64,000 bases of DNA from Lachnospiraceae bacterium (GTDB taxonomy: Bacteria > Bacillota > Clostridia > Lachnospirales > Lachnospiraceae), in assembly GCA_017441585.1 (NCBI GenBank), contig JAFRWW010000009.1, forward strand, positions 130,456 through 194,455, in the 5' to 3' direction. This document shows positions 52,396-61,430 of the stretch, piece after piece. The notes beneath the pieces are model-generated. The model worked only from the letters and a program-made list of their open reading frames with translations, made no database searches and was not told the origin of the DNA. Position 1 is the stretch's first letter. Every line of letters starts with the position of its first letter. The position numbers and the translations under genes are program-made.

Positions 52396-53714
52396 TTACC
52401 GTGTTTTTGTTTCCAATCCTTTATATATTCGTATCTCTTTTTAAAGTCCGCCTCGCTGCCCTGATCAGTTGGTTCATAGTACTGACGTCCCAGCATGGAA
52501 TCAGGCAGGCAGCTCATGGCGGTCATCTTTTCCTCATAATCGTGGGAATACTCATAGCCCTTCCCGTAATCCAGTTCCTTCATAAGGCGGGTGGGTGCAT
52601 TCCTGATGTGCAAAGGCACGGGCTCTGCCATGGTGGAATTCGCATCATGTGCCGCTGCCATATAAGCCTTTTCCATGGCGTTTGACTTCGGTGCCAGGGC
52701 CATGTATACCACCGCGTGGGTCAGGTGCACCGAGCACTCCGGCATGCCTATGAGCCTGCAGGCTTCAAAGGCCGCCACCGCCACCTTAAGGGCGTTTGAA
52801 TCCGCCAGTCCCACATCCTCGCTGGCAAATCTGGTGACCCGTCGTGCGATATAGATGGGGTCCTCTCCCGCCTCCAGCATCCTGGCCAGCCAGTACACCG
52901 CCGCATCCGCATCCGAATTCCTCATGGATTTATGAAGAGCGGATATCAGATTGTAATGCTCTTCGCCGTTTTTATCATAGAGCAGGGACTTTTTGGAAGT
53001 ACACTGCTCCAGTGTCTCATTGGTCACGGTCACGCTGCCGTCGGGGGCTATGTCGGAATTGAGCACCACCATTTCCAGTGTGGAGAGGGCTCCTCTGGCA
53101 TCCCCGTTTGAAAAGACTGCTATCTTTTCCAGTATGTCATCGCTTATCTCTATCTTCTGCCCCGCAAACCCTCTGTCATCGGTAAAGGCTCGCTTCATGA
53201 GCCACACTAAATCCTCCACTGTCAGAGCCTTTAACACAAAGACCTTGCACCGGGACAAAAGAGCCGCATTAACCTCAAAGGAAGGATTCTCGGTAGTGGC
53301 GCCTATCAGGATGATGCTGCCCTTTTCCACATAGGGCAGGAAGGCGTCCTGCTGGGCCTTGTTGAAGCGATGGATCTCGTCCACGAACACTATGGTTCGT
53401 ATTCCCAGACCCCTGGCATCCTCGGCCTTTTTCATCACGTCCTTTATATCCTTGATACCGCTGGTAACCGCAGAAAAATTTATAAATTCGGATTTAGTCT
53501 GTTTAGCTATGATCTGCGCCAGAGTGGTCTTGCCCACTCCCGGAGGTCCCCAGAAGATCATGGAAGAGATGCTGTCACTTTCGATGATGCGCCTTAATAT
53601 CTTACCCTCGCCGATGAGGTGCTTTTGCCCCGCGAAATCATCCAGCTTCTCAGGCCTGAGTCTGGCCGCTAAAGGTCTCGGTATCTCATTTGTAAAAAGT
53701 GAAAGCTGTTCCAT
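52392..53714 (-). CDS. rarA: Replication-associated recombination protein RarA (MgsA)
   Basis: Clamp-loader-like AAA+ ATPase acting at stalled forks. The 440 residues show LRPEKLDDFAGQKHLIG, Walker A FWGPPGVGKTTL, Walker B IVFVDEIHRFNKAQQD, sensor 1 GATTENPSFEVN, and the C-terminal tetramer domain (SDADAAVYWLARMLEAGEDP, THAVVYMALAPKSNA). CGGAG precedes the ATG. Its stop overlaps the start of the C39 exporter gene (ATGA), a link of DNA maintenance and peptide export that is probably only transcriptional. Confidence 0.95.
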   Translation of the reverse strand: MEQLSLFTNEIPRPLAARLRPEKLDDFAGQKHLIGEGKILRRIIESDSISSMIFWGPPGVGKTTLAQIIAKQTKSEFINFSAVTSGIKDIKDVMKKAEDARGLGIRTIVFVDEIHRFNKAQQDAFLPYVEKGSIILIGATTENPSFEVNAALLSRCKVFVLKALTVEDLVWLMKRAFTDDRGFAGQKIEISDDILEKIAVFSNGDARGALSTLEMVVLNSDIAPDGSVTVTNETLEQCTSKKSLLYDKNGEEHYNLISALHKSMRNSDADAAVYWLARMLEAGEDPIYIARRVTRFASEDVGLADSNALKVAVAAFEACRLIGMPECSVHLTHAVVYMALAPKSNAMEKAYMAAAHDANSTMAEPVPLHIRNAPTRLMKELDYGKGYEYSHDYEEKMTAMSCLPDSMLGRQYYEPTDQGSEADFKKRYEYIKDWKQKHGK

Positions 53715-53736
53715 TTAAAACTCCGAAAGCTGTCCT

Positions 53737-53764
53737 AAAAAAGGGGGAGCTTAAGTCCCCCTTT
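53737..53764 (-). terminator. Rho-independent terminator of the secreted repeat protein gene
   Basis: AAAGGGGGA / TCCCCCTTT stem with a seven-base loop, followed on the minus strand by further T residues, immediately after the stop at 53768. Confidence 0.9.
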
Positions 53765-53767
53765 GTG

Positions 53768-54694
53768 TCATCGATACGCCTCTACCCATTTTCTCCAGTC
53801 ATATTTATGACTGTGATTATCGTCATCTCCGTAATAGTCATTATGATCCGGATCCGGATCCGCTATCAGCACCACCTTATCGTCGCTCACCCAATGCTGA
53901 TCCCACTCACCGGGCCACTTACGTCCGTCCATATTTATGCTCTTGGCTGAAAGCAGCAGATCATCGGTGATCCTCAGATTCTTAGTGGCCAGCAAAGCTC
54001 CGTCATCCGCATGAACATAAAGAACCTTATAGGTGCGATAGAAGCAGGCGATTATATTCCGGTCCTCGGTTATATTTGTCCAGGAACCGTCCCAGCCCAC
54101 GAATTCAAGGCCGGTGATGCAGGGATTCTCGGGCGCCGGAAGGGTGCTGCCGTAAGCCACCACATCCGTGTACCAGAGCTGTCCGCTGGAACCGTTATAC
54201 CATCTTACCACACAGGTCTTGCCGGGGACTCCCACGGGATTCATCCTGATGGAATCCTCAGCACCTATCCTGCCCACCGTAGCCACGGGAGTGGCGGGAT
54301 AAGGAGAAGTAACAAGGTTCGTGCCCTCGCTCATGCTGTGGGCGCCTGCAGTGGAATAACTGAGTATTCCATTCGGCAGGGTGCGTACCGTGTTGCATAC
54401 ATCCACAGACTGTCCCGCACTGCCTATGGGCAGATATACCGCGGTGGCCACCGTATCTGCCATCACCGGTGAAAGGGGCACGTCCCAGCCGCAGAAAGCA
54501 TATCCCGGAACATTTATATCAGTGGGGCCCGAATATATGGCCGTACCGCCCTGCTCCACGGGATATACATAGTTACCATAAGGAGTCACAAAGGTGACAT
54601 TGACCGTAGCAGCATGTGAGGGAAAAGCAAACCCCAAAACTCCGACAGCTGTAAGTGTCAAAGTGACAAGCGTCTTTAATATTCTTTTTTTCAT
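53768..54694 (-). CDS. Secreted protein with InlB-B-like repeats
   Basis: A 308-residue exported protein. A type I signal peptide (KKRILKTLVTLTLTAVGVLG, likely cut after PSHA) is followed by two segments of the Listeria-Bacteroides (InlB B-repeat) type: VPGYAFCGWDVPLSPVMAD near residue 60 and ITGLEFVGWDGSWTNITEDR near 200. Between them is a unique region with four cysteines in the protein overall. The tail (DPDPDHNDYYGDDDNHSHKY) is rich in Asp and His and could bind metal. No LPXTG anchor is present. Ligand or partner unknown. Confidence 0.82.
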   Translation of the reverse strand: MKKRILKTLVTLTLTAVGVLGFAFPSHAATVNVTFVTPYGNYVYPVEQGGTAIYSGPTDINVPGYAFCGWDVPLSPVMADTVATAVYLPIGSAGQSVDVCNTVRTLPNGILSYSTAGAHSMSEGTNLVTSPYPATPVATVGRIGAEDSIRMNPVGVPGKTCVVRWYNGSSGQLWYTDVVAYGSTLPAPENPCITGLEFVGWDGSWTNITEDRNIIACFYRTYKVLYVHADDGALLATKNLRITDDLLLSAKSINMDGRKWPGEWDQHWVSDDKVVLIADPDPDHNDYYGDDDNHSHKYDWRKWVEAYR

Positions 54695-54730
54695 ACCAAT
54701 ATCCCCCGTTTAATCACAATCTATATAAAT

Positions 54731-54766
54731 GACGAAGGATCTTTCAAGATTCTTCGCTTCGCTCCA
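54731..54766. repeat. Inverted pair of family A halves
   Basis: GAAGGATC (54734-54741) and GATTCTTC (54748-54755) face each other around TTTCAA, followed by GCTTCGCTCC. It lies between the divergent secreted-protein and azlC genes. Confidence 0.65.
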
Positions 54767-54787
54767 AAGGAACATATCCTTATATCT

Positions 54788-54816
54788 TTGACACGGCTCA
54801 AATATTATAGTAAAAT
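54788..54816 (+). promoter_or_regulatory. Promoter of azlCD
   Basis: A perfect -35 TTGACA (54788-54793) and TAAAAT (54811-54816), 17 bases apart, about 80 bases before azlC. Confidence 0.7.
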
Positions 54817-54833
54817 AACTCTTCGTGCCGTCC

Positions 54834-54850
54834 GTGTGCAAAACGCACAC
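54834..54850 (+). promoter_or_regulatory. Palindrome in the azlC leader, possible operator
   Basis: GTGTGC-AAAAC-GCACAC, a perfect six-base inverted repeat 17 bases downstream of the -10. It could be a repressor site (AzlB/Lrp-type control of azlCD is known elsewhere) or an RNA hairpin. Inference from position. Confidence 0.4.
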
Positions 54851-54897
54851 AACCACACTATATTATATCAATCTAAGCGGTTTAAGTAAAGTAAATT

Positions 54898-55596
54898 ATG
54901 AGCACGCAAAAGCTGTTGAAAACTGTATTTTTAAAATCCCTTCCGGTCATGGGCGGATATATCTGTCTGGGCATCGGTTTCGGTGTGCTGCTGCAAAAGG
55001 CAGGCTACGGTCCCCTGTGGGCCTTTGTCATGAGCCTTACGATCTACGGCGGCACCATGCAGTATGTGGGCGCGGCCCTCATCGCCTCCGGAGCGGATTT
55101 TCTGACAGCCATGATAACCACCCTTGCGGTATCGGCCAGGCAGCTGTTTTACGCGGTTTCCATGCTGCCCATATATAAAGGAGCCGGCTGGAAAAAGCCC
55201 TATCTCATCTTCTCCCTGACGGATGAGACCTACGCCCTCACCGTGGACGGAAGCTATCCCGAAGGGGCCGACGAGCATCTGTACAGATTCCTGCTTTCCG
55301 TCTTTAACCAGTCCTACTGGATAATCGGCGGGATCATAGGCACCATAATAGGAGCACGTCTTCCCTTTAACACCGACGGAGTGGACTACTCCATGACCGC
55401 GCTTTTCATCACGGTATTCGTATCCCAGTGGGCAGGGGCAAAAACCCATCTGCCTGCACTTTGCGGACTTTTATGCACACTGATCTGCCTGATAATCTTT
55501 GGACAGGATGCTTTTCTGATACCCTCCATGGTATCCATCACCCTTTGTCTGACACTGCTGAGAAAACAGATTGAAATAACGGAAGAAAAGAAATGA
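54898..55596 (+). CDS. azlC: AzlC-family amino acid exporter, large subunit
   Basis: A 232-residue membrane protein with about six to eight helices. AzlC with AzlD exports branched-chain amino acids or their analogues. FLKSLPVMGGYICLGIGFGVLL and YGGTMQYVGAALIASGADFL are characteristic of the N-terminal part. The gene overlaps azlD by four bases. The ribosome binding site is weak. Confidence 0.93.
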   Translation: MSTQKLLKTVFLKSLPVMGGYICLGIGFGVLLQKAGYGPLWAFVMSLTIYGGTMQYVGAALIASGADFLTAMITTLAVSARQLFYAVSMLPIYKGAGWKKPYLIFSLTDETYALTVDGSYPEGADEHLYRFLLSVFNQSYWIIGGIIGTIIGARLPFNTDGVDYSMTALFITVFVSQWAGAKTHLPALCGLLCTLICLIIFGQDAFLIPSMVSITLCLTLLRKQIEITEEKK

Positions 55597-55922
55597 CAAG
55601 AGATATTCACACAGCGATACTGATCCTTATATTTGCACTGGGAATCTTTTTTATGAGAGCCCTTCCCTTTCTGATCTTTAAAGACGGGAAAACACCCGCA
55701 TACATAACCTATCTGGGAGAGGTGCTTCCGCCTGCGGCCATTGCCATGCTGGTGGTCTACTGCTTTAAGGGCGTATCCTTAACCTCATACCCCTTCGGCG
55801 GCCCTGAATTCCTCGCCGCCCTCATCACCGTCTTAAGCTTCATCCTGAAAAAGAATACACTCCTTAGCATCATCGTGGGCACAGCCTGCTACATGATACT
55901 GCTCCAGAAAGTGTTTATCTGA
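55593..55922 (+). CDS. azlD: AzlD-family amino acid exporter, small subunit
   Basis: A 109-residue protein with four short membrane helices and the family features MRALPFLIF, YLGEVLPPAAIAMLVVYC. Works with AzlC. It is co-translated with azlC (ATGA overlap) and its last bases overlap the convergent membrane-protein gene by eight bases. Confidence 0.93.
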   Translation: MTRDIHTAILILIFALGIFFMRALPFLIFKDGKTPAYITYLGEVLPPAAIAMLVVYCFKGVSLTSYPFGGPEFLAALITVLSFILKKNTLLSIIVGTACYMILLQKVFI

Positions 55923-57405
55923 CCAGCCTGTATACCTGATTCAGATTTCCTTTGGCATACAGCTTATAATCTTCCTGTACGACCTTTCTGACTCCGGAAA
56001 GAGATATCTCTTCCATATTCGCACAGATTATCCACTTCGGCTTATTATCACTCTCCAGCTTTTCCATCAGTTCATCATAATACTTAGGCTCCAGTTCCAT
56101 TATATATTCCATATTATTGGGATATTTGGTCTCGGGCACTATGCCGTTAGCCTCAAAGAACATGGCCCCGGGAGAAAGAAACAGGATCTCATCCCTCTCA
56201 TCCTCGGGTACAACGCCGTATATGTCCTGAACCTGCTGATAAAGGAGCTGTGATACATTGGTGGTAACCATGTATTTATAAATGGGTATGTTGTTGAGAT
56301 AATACCTGGCAAAGACCACACAGCTGATGATGAAGGTCACTATGATGAACCTGGATCTCAGCCACCTGAGCACATCCTTTCCGCCGTCCTTAAGATCCGA
56401 GGGCAGCACCGACGCACACACGGCCACCAGCGGCATCTCTATGATGTAATAATAGATATATGAGGTGCCAAAGCACAGCGTGACAAGGGTGAATACGGAC
56501 ATCAGCACCAAAAGCAGACCCTTATTCTTTTCCGTATCGGAGCCTGTCAGCTCCTCGGTATGCCGTCCGGTGACATAGCTTACGATACCGGTAAAAAGCC
56601 CTGCATAAATAGGACACATGTACAGAAGCTTCTTAGACAGGGACACGTCATTAAACTCATTTCCCTGTGTATCATAACTAAAATCGACAGCCCTTGAAAA
56701 GGCCTTGACATAGGCCCAGTCGATCATGTCCGAAAGGGCATTGTTTACCCGGTAATAAACGAATACCGGAACCGCAATGAGCGCCGCTCCCAAAAAAAAG
56801 ATCCCCACACACTTTATGATATCGGCACTCCTTTTTTTCTTTATGAGAACAACGAGGACGCACACCATCATGGCCCCCAGAGGCGCCGCAATGGTAGCCT
56901 TGGACATCACAAAGCAGGCAAAGGAGATGCCGAATAAAAAGGGCTGATACCACTTCAAAATACCATCCCTCAAAAAAACAAGGGTCAGATACAGACAGAC
57001 CATCAATAGGGGAAGGCAGTATTCCTCGCAGGTATTGCCGCCCCACAAAGCCCCCAGGTAGATGAGATAAAACACCGCATGGACAAAGATAATGGTCTTT
57101 TTGTTAAGCTCATAAAACCTGCAGATCTTATACAAAAAGGCAGCCGTCACCAGCATGCAGATGCACTCTATCACAAATATGCCGCCCCGGCCCTTTATGA
57201 AAAGCTGGCCGAAAGCCTCCCAGAAAAAAAAGACCGGACCCTTTACGTCCAGATAGTCCCGGTACATCACCTTACCATCCAGGATGAGCCTTCCCATCAG
57301 TGAAAAAAAGGCTGAATCCGCGCCATAGGCGCCGGCAAACACAGGTGAGCCCCAAATAGACGCCACCAGTAAAAACAATATGGAAAATGACATGGCTTTT
57401 TTCAT
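55915..57405 (-). CDS. GT-C-like membrane glycosyltransferase
   Basis: A 496-residue polytopic protein. The first outer loop, ADSAFFSLMGRLILDGKVMY then RDYLDVKGPVFFFWEAFGQ, is typical of GT39/ArnT-like transferases, in which an early acid is catalytic and a polyprenyl-phosphate sugar is the donor. About eleven helices and a C-terminal extracellular tail of some 90 residues follow. It starts one base into the stop of the EAL gene (TAATG), so c-di-GMP hydrolysis and surface glycosylation are co-expressed. The acceptor is unknown. Confidence 0.8.
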   Translation of the reverse strand: MKKAMSFSILFLLVASIWGSPVFAGAYGADSAFFSLMGRLILDGKVMYRDYLDVKGPVFFFWEAFGQLFIKGRGGIFVIECICMLVTAAFLYKICRFYELNKKTIIFVHAVFYLIYLGALWGGNTCEEYCLPLLMVCLYLTLVFLRDGILKWYQPFLFGISFACFVMSKATIAAPLGAMMVCVLVVLIKKKRSADIIKCVGIFFLGAALIAVPVFVYYRVNNALSDMIDWAYVKAFSRAVDFSYDTQGNEFNDVSLSKKLLYMCPIYAGLFTGIVSYVTGRHTEELTGSDTEKNKGLLLVLMSVFTLVTLCFGTSYIYYYIIEMPLVAVCASVLPSDLKDGGKDVLRWLRSRFIIVTFIISCVVFARYYLNNIPIYKYMVTTNVSQLLYQQVQDIYGVVPEDERDEILFLSPGAMFFEANGIVPETKYPNNMEYIMELEPKYYDELMEKLESDNKPKWIICANMEEISLSGVRKVVQEDYKLYAKGNLNQVYRLVR

Positions 57406-59345
57406 TATACCGCTGTCTCCTCTTCATTTCTTCGATTGAAATCCCACAGGTATGCGATGAACTCACGCTGTGGCAAGGGCTTTGAAAAATAGAAGCCCTG
57501 AATATGCGAACACTTCATATGGGAAAGGGCATTGACCATCTCCTTGGTCTCCACTCCCTCCGCGATAAGCCTAAGGCCCTGATTCATGAACATGGTGATG
57601 AGATCCGGAAGGATGGTGGACTTCTTTTGAAAATATGACCACACCACGGATTTGTCTATCTTTACGCTGGAAAAAGGCATCTGAATGATGGTGGCGGTAT
57701 TGGAAAAGCCCGTCCCGTAATCATCCAGAGAAAAAGTAAAGTGGGCTGCGATCAGCTTTTCCATATTCCTGCGTATGGATTCGCTCCCCTCCACCGCCGC
57801 GGTCTCAGTGATCTCCAGCACTATCATGCTCCGATCCACCTCATACCGGTTGGTGATATCTATGAGCTCCTCCACCAAGGTCTCCTGCTTAAACTGCATG
57901 GGAGAAAGGTTCACATGGATATGACTAAGGCCGTACTGCCTGGGCCTGTGCTCCTTTATGAATATACATACCTTTTCAAATATCTGGGTTCCCAGATTCA
58001 GTATGCTGCCGTTACGCTCCGCCTTCCTGATGAACTCATCGGGAGATATGAAGCCTATGTCGTCGTCAAACAGTCTGGCCAAGGCCTCACAGGAGGTGAT
58101 CCTGTTTTCCTCCACGCTGTAGATGGGCTGGAAATACACCTGGACTGATCTGTTGGTAATGGCGTTTTCGATAGCGTGCTCCACTGCACGCTCATGCTGC
58201 ATTGTCCTTATCACTTCATCATCCACTACCACCACATTACGCCCCAGGGGATTCTCCTGAAGGGAAAGGGTCACAAAACTGTAGATATTGTTGATGCTCT
58301 GGAAATTCTTGGGCATGTTCCAGTAAGGAATAGCCACTATCTGAGTCTCCAGGACTATGGCCATATTGCCCACATAAAAGGGCTTCTCAAAACGTCCTTT
58401 AAGGGCCCTGACTGTCTTTTCATAATCCCCCTCCAAGTTTTCCTTTATCACAAAGGACAGATTCTTCAGCATAAAAAGGTCAAAGGGCTTGAACACGGTT
58501 CTCATATATCTGATGACTTCTTCCCTCACCAGATTCACGTTTTCCGTGCCGTAAATGGCATCCAGATTCCTGTAATCCGCGACAGTCACAAAAACACAGG
58601 AAAAAGCCCTGCCCTCCCTGAAGTATTCATTACACATGAGCGTAAAGGCGTCGGCGTTAAAGATACCCGAAACCCTGTCTATGTACTCATCGGGATTTTC
58701 AATGGTTATATAAAAGATCACCAGCGCCAGGGTGATAAGAAAATTTGAAATCAGGATATTCTGAAAAAAGAAGGCCTGGATCAGCATCCCCACTATGATG
58801 ACGGAGCAAAAGAGATATACGCTCACCCTTTGCTTTTTGTCCACCTTCTTCCCGCCGGCCATCACACAGCCAAAGGAAAGGAAGATATAAAAACATCCCA
58901 CCACCATATTCGCGGCGTAGGCAGGTCCATGAAAATAATTAAGATCTTTATCCACCACAAAGACAAATCCCGTCAGGGGTGTAGTCAGGATCAAAAGATC
59001 GGTGATGATGGCAGGGAGCAAAAAGACGGTAAACATGGGATTGGACATAAAGTTCCCATGCCCTGCCACGCTCAGGATGTAACAGAAAAAGGAAAGTGCG
59101 ATGGAAGTGACCAGGATAAAATAGATCACATTTGACCACACCATAACCTGCCAGCCCACATACCGGGGGTAAGAATTGGTCCAGGCGGTGAACACGTCCA
59201 TCACCGTAGCGAAAAAAGCGATGACCACTGTCACCAGATAAGCGGTCTTCTGTCTGGTGGGAAGCTGCTTTTTGATCACAAAAAAACAGAAGAACGCCAG
59301 CATGTAAACTATTGATGCTAATTCGTAGTCAATATTCCACTGCAT
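57405..59345 (-). CDS. Membrane c-di-GMP phosphodiesterase (degenerate GGDEF plus EAL)
   Basis: About 646 residues. Some seven helices (about 1-220) form an input domain like the 7TM sensors of histidine kinases. Next comes a GGDEF-like domain lacking the GGDEF loop (residues about 235-385, YRNLDAIYGTENV), so it should not make c-di-GMP but may bind GTP. The EAL domain has FQPIYSVEENRITSCEALARL, the DDYGTGFSN loop and LIAEGVETKE, with catalytic acids kept. AGGAG precedes the ATG at 59345. Coupled to the GT-C-like gene and preceded by a family B hairpin. Confidence 0.92.
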   Translation of the reverse strand: MQWNIDYELASIVYMLAFFCFFVIKKQLPTRQKTAYLVTVVIAFFATVMDVFTAWTNSYPRYVGWQVMVWSNVIYFILVTSIALSFFCYILSVAGHGNFMSNPMFTVFLLPAIITDLLILTTPLTGFVFVVDKDLNYFHGPAYAANMVVGCFYIFLSFGCVMAGGKKVDKKQRVSVYLFCSVIIVGMLIQAFFFQNILISNFLITLALVIFYITIENPDEYIDRVSGIFNADAFTLMCNEYFREGRAFSCVFVTVADYRNLDAIYGTENVNLVREEVIRYMRTVFKPFDLFMLKNLSFVIKENLEGDYEKTVRALKGRFEKPFYVGNMAIVLETQIVAIPYWNMPKNFQSINNIYSFVTLSLQENPLGRNVVVVDDEVIRTMQHERAVEHAIENAITNRSVQVYFQPIYSVEENRITSCEALARLFDDDIGFISPDEFIRKAERNGSILNLGTQIFEKVCIFIKEHRPRQYGLSHIHVNLSPMQFKQETLVEELIDITNRYEVDRSMIVLEITETAAVEGSESIRRNMEKLIAAHFTFSLDDYGTGFSNTATIIQMPFSSVKIDKSVVWSYFQKKSTILPDLITMFMNQGLRLIAEGVETKEMVNALSHMKCSHIQGFYFSKPLPQREFIAYLWDFNRRNEEETAV

Positions 59346-59361
59346 TAAACGTTCTCCTGTC

Positions 59362-59391
59362 ACTGCCCCCGATTTCACATCGGGGGAGCCC
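59362..59391. repeat. Family B hairpin between thrS and the EAL gene
   Basis: ACTG-CCCCCGAT-TTCAC-ATCGGGGG-AGCCC, the same plan as 38824-38852 and 44287-44315 with paired base changes in the stem. No T-tract follows on either strand, so it is a structural repeat and not an ordinary terminator. Confidence 0.85.
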
Positions 59392-59393
59392 CT

Positions 59394-61361
59394 TTACACT
59401 TGTTTTTCTTCTCTGATGGTCTTGGTCCTGATCTCCTCGGTTATCTGTGCCACGAAGTCACCAAGGCTCTTAATTCCCTCATCTCCCTCAAATCTGCTGC
59501 GGACTGAAACGGTACCGTTTGCCTCTTCATCGGCGCCCACTACCAGCATGTAGGGAAGTCTGTCCATTCTGGCCTCACGGATCTTGAAGCCGATCTTTTC
59601 GGATCGGTTATCCACGGTCACATCCACATCGGCAGCTGCCAGGGTCTTGCGTACCTTTTCCGCATAGTCGGCATACTTTTCGGAGATGGGCAGGACTCTT
59701 ACCTGCTCGGGACACAGCCATGTGGGAAACTTGCCCGCATAATGCTCGATGAGCCATGCCAGAGTCCTCTCATAGCATCCCATGGAGGTACGATGGATGA
59801 TGAAAGGTCTCACCTTATCACCGTTTTCATCGATATAATACGTGCCGAACTTCTCGGCTATCATCTCATCCCACTGGATGGTGATCATGGTATCTTCCTT
59901 GCCGTAGACATTCTTGGCATTGATATCTATCTTTGGACCATAGAATGCGGCCTCTCCCACATCCTCGGTGTATTCCACACCCACTTCATTTAAGATATCG
60001 CGCAGATGCTGCTCCACCTGATTCCATTTCTCCAGAGTGTCGATATACTTGCGCTCTCCTTCAGGCTTATCCCAGTCAGCGGGATCACACTTTGAAAGAT
60101 GGTAAGTCACCTCACTCTCCACGCCCAGAACAGTGAGACAATGCTTAGCAAGCGCCAGGCATCTCTTCACTTCCTCAACCATCTGGTCGGGGCGTACCAC
60201 CAGGTGACCCTCGGTAATAGTAAACTGGCGCACTCTGGTAAGTCCGTGCATCTCGCCGGAATCCTCATTTCTGAAAAGAGTGGATGTCTCGGACATCCTC
60301 ACGGGCAGATCCCTGTAGGAATGCTGCTCATTCATATATACATAATACTGGAAAGGACAGGTCATGGGACGAAGAGCCAGACATTCCGGATCTTCGGGAT
60401 CCCCCAGCAAAAACATACCGTCCAGATAATGATCCCAGTGTCCTGATATCTTATAGAGATCTGACTTAGCCATGAGAGGGGTCCTGGTCCTGACATAGCC
60501 CCACTCCTTATCCTCCAGATCTTCTATCCACCGTTGGAGCTTCAGGATCATCTTAGTACCCCTGGGCATCAGAAGAGGCAGTCCCTGTCCGATGACATCC
60601 ACGGTGGTAAAGAGTTTCATCTCCCTGCCCAGCCTGTTATGATCCCTGAGCTTTATATCCTCCAGATGCTGAAGGTAAGCCTCCAGCTCATCCTTTTTAT
60701 TAAAAGCAGTATCATAGATCCTGGTGAGCCTTGCCTTCTTCGCATCACCTCTCCAGTAAGCCATGGAGGATGATATCAGCTTATAGGCCTTGATATTCTT
60801 GGTGCTCATGAGATGAGGACCGGCACAAAGGTCCACAAAGCCGCCCTGATCATAGAAGGATATCTCCGCTCCTTCAGGCAGATCCTCAATGAGCTCTACC
60901 TTATAAGGCTCATTGCGCTCCTGCATATATTTGATGGCCTCATCCCTGGGAAGGGTAAAGCGCGTGAGCTCATGGCCTTCCTTTATGATCTTTTTCATCT
61001 CAGCCTCTATGGCGTCCAGATCATCCCTGGAAAATGACTGTGAGTCAAAGTCATAGTAAAATCCCTCGTCGATGGCAGGTCCTATGGTCACCTTAGCCTC
61101 AGGAAAAAGATTCTTTACTGCCTGAGCCATAACATGGGATGCGGTATGTCTGATCACACGCAGACCGTCGGGCTCTGTGGCAGTGACGATCTCCAGCTCA
61201 TGGTCGCCGTCTAGAACGGTTCGCAGATCCTTTATCTCACCATCCACTCTGCCGGCGCATGCCACTCTTGCCAGGCCTTCGCTTATATCTTTTGCTATGT
61301 CTATAATGCTCATTGCGGATGCGTATTCCTTTACGCTTCCATCCTTAAGTGTGATCTTCAT
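59394..61361 (-). CDS. thrS: Threonyl-tRNA synthetase
   Basis: Charges tRNA-Thr in the cytoplasm. The 655 residues contain a TGS domain (MKITLKDGSVKEYASAMSI), an editing domain with HTASHVMAQA and the SSMAYWRGD block, the class II core (motif 2 region MSETSTLFRNEDSGEMHGLTRVRQFT), HRTSMGCYERTLAWLIEHY, and the anticodon-binding domain. AGGAG lies before the ATG at 61361; an in-frame ATG at 61394 has no such site. The gap upstream is too short for a T-box leader. Confidence 0.97.
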   Translation of the reverse strand: MKITLKDGSVKEYASAMSIIDIAKDISEGLARVACAGRVDGEIKDLRTVLDGDHELEIVTATEPDGLRVIRHTASHVMAQAVKNLFPEAKVTIGPAIDEGFYYDFDSQSFSRDDLDAIEAEMKKIIKEGHELTRFTLPRDEAIKYMQERNEPYKVELIEDLPEGAEISFYDQGGFVDLCAGPHLMSTKNIKAYKLISSSMAYWRGDAKKARLTRIYDTAFNKKDELEAYLQHLEDIKLRDHNRLGREMKLFTTVDVIGQGLPLLMPRGTKMILKLQRWIEDLEDKEWGYVRTRTPLMAKSDLYKISGHWDHYLDGMFLLGDPEDPECLALRPMTCPFQYYVYMNEQHSYRDLPVRMSETSTLFRNEDSGEMHGLTRVRQFTITEGHLVVRPDQMVEEVKRCLALAKHCLTVLGVESEVTYHLSKCDPADWDKPEGERKYIDTLEKWNQVEQHLRDILNEVGVEYTEDVGEAAFYGPKIDINAKNVYGKEDTMITIQWDEMIAEKFGTYYIDENGDKVRPFIIHRTSMGCYERTLAWLIEHYAGKFPTWLCPEQVRVLPISEKYADYAEKVRKTLAAADVDVTVDNRSEKIGFKIREARMDRLPYMLVVGADEEANGTVSVRSRFEGDEGIKSLGDFVAQITEEIRTKTIREEKQV

Positions 61362-61430
61362 CTTCGTTCTCCTATATAATAAAGGTTCTTTCATTCTCCC
61401 GGAATGATAAATCTCAAAGTATCAATGTGC

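Noticed and set aside
61362-61430. T-box leader for thrS
   Set aside because: Only about 70 bases lie between thrS and the SEC-C gene, with no T-box sequence or terminator.
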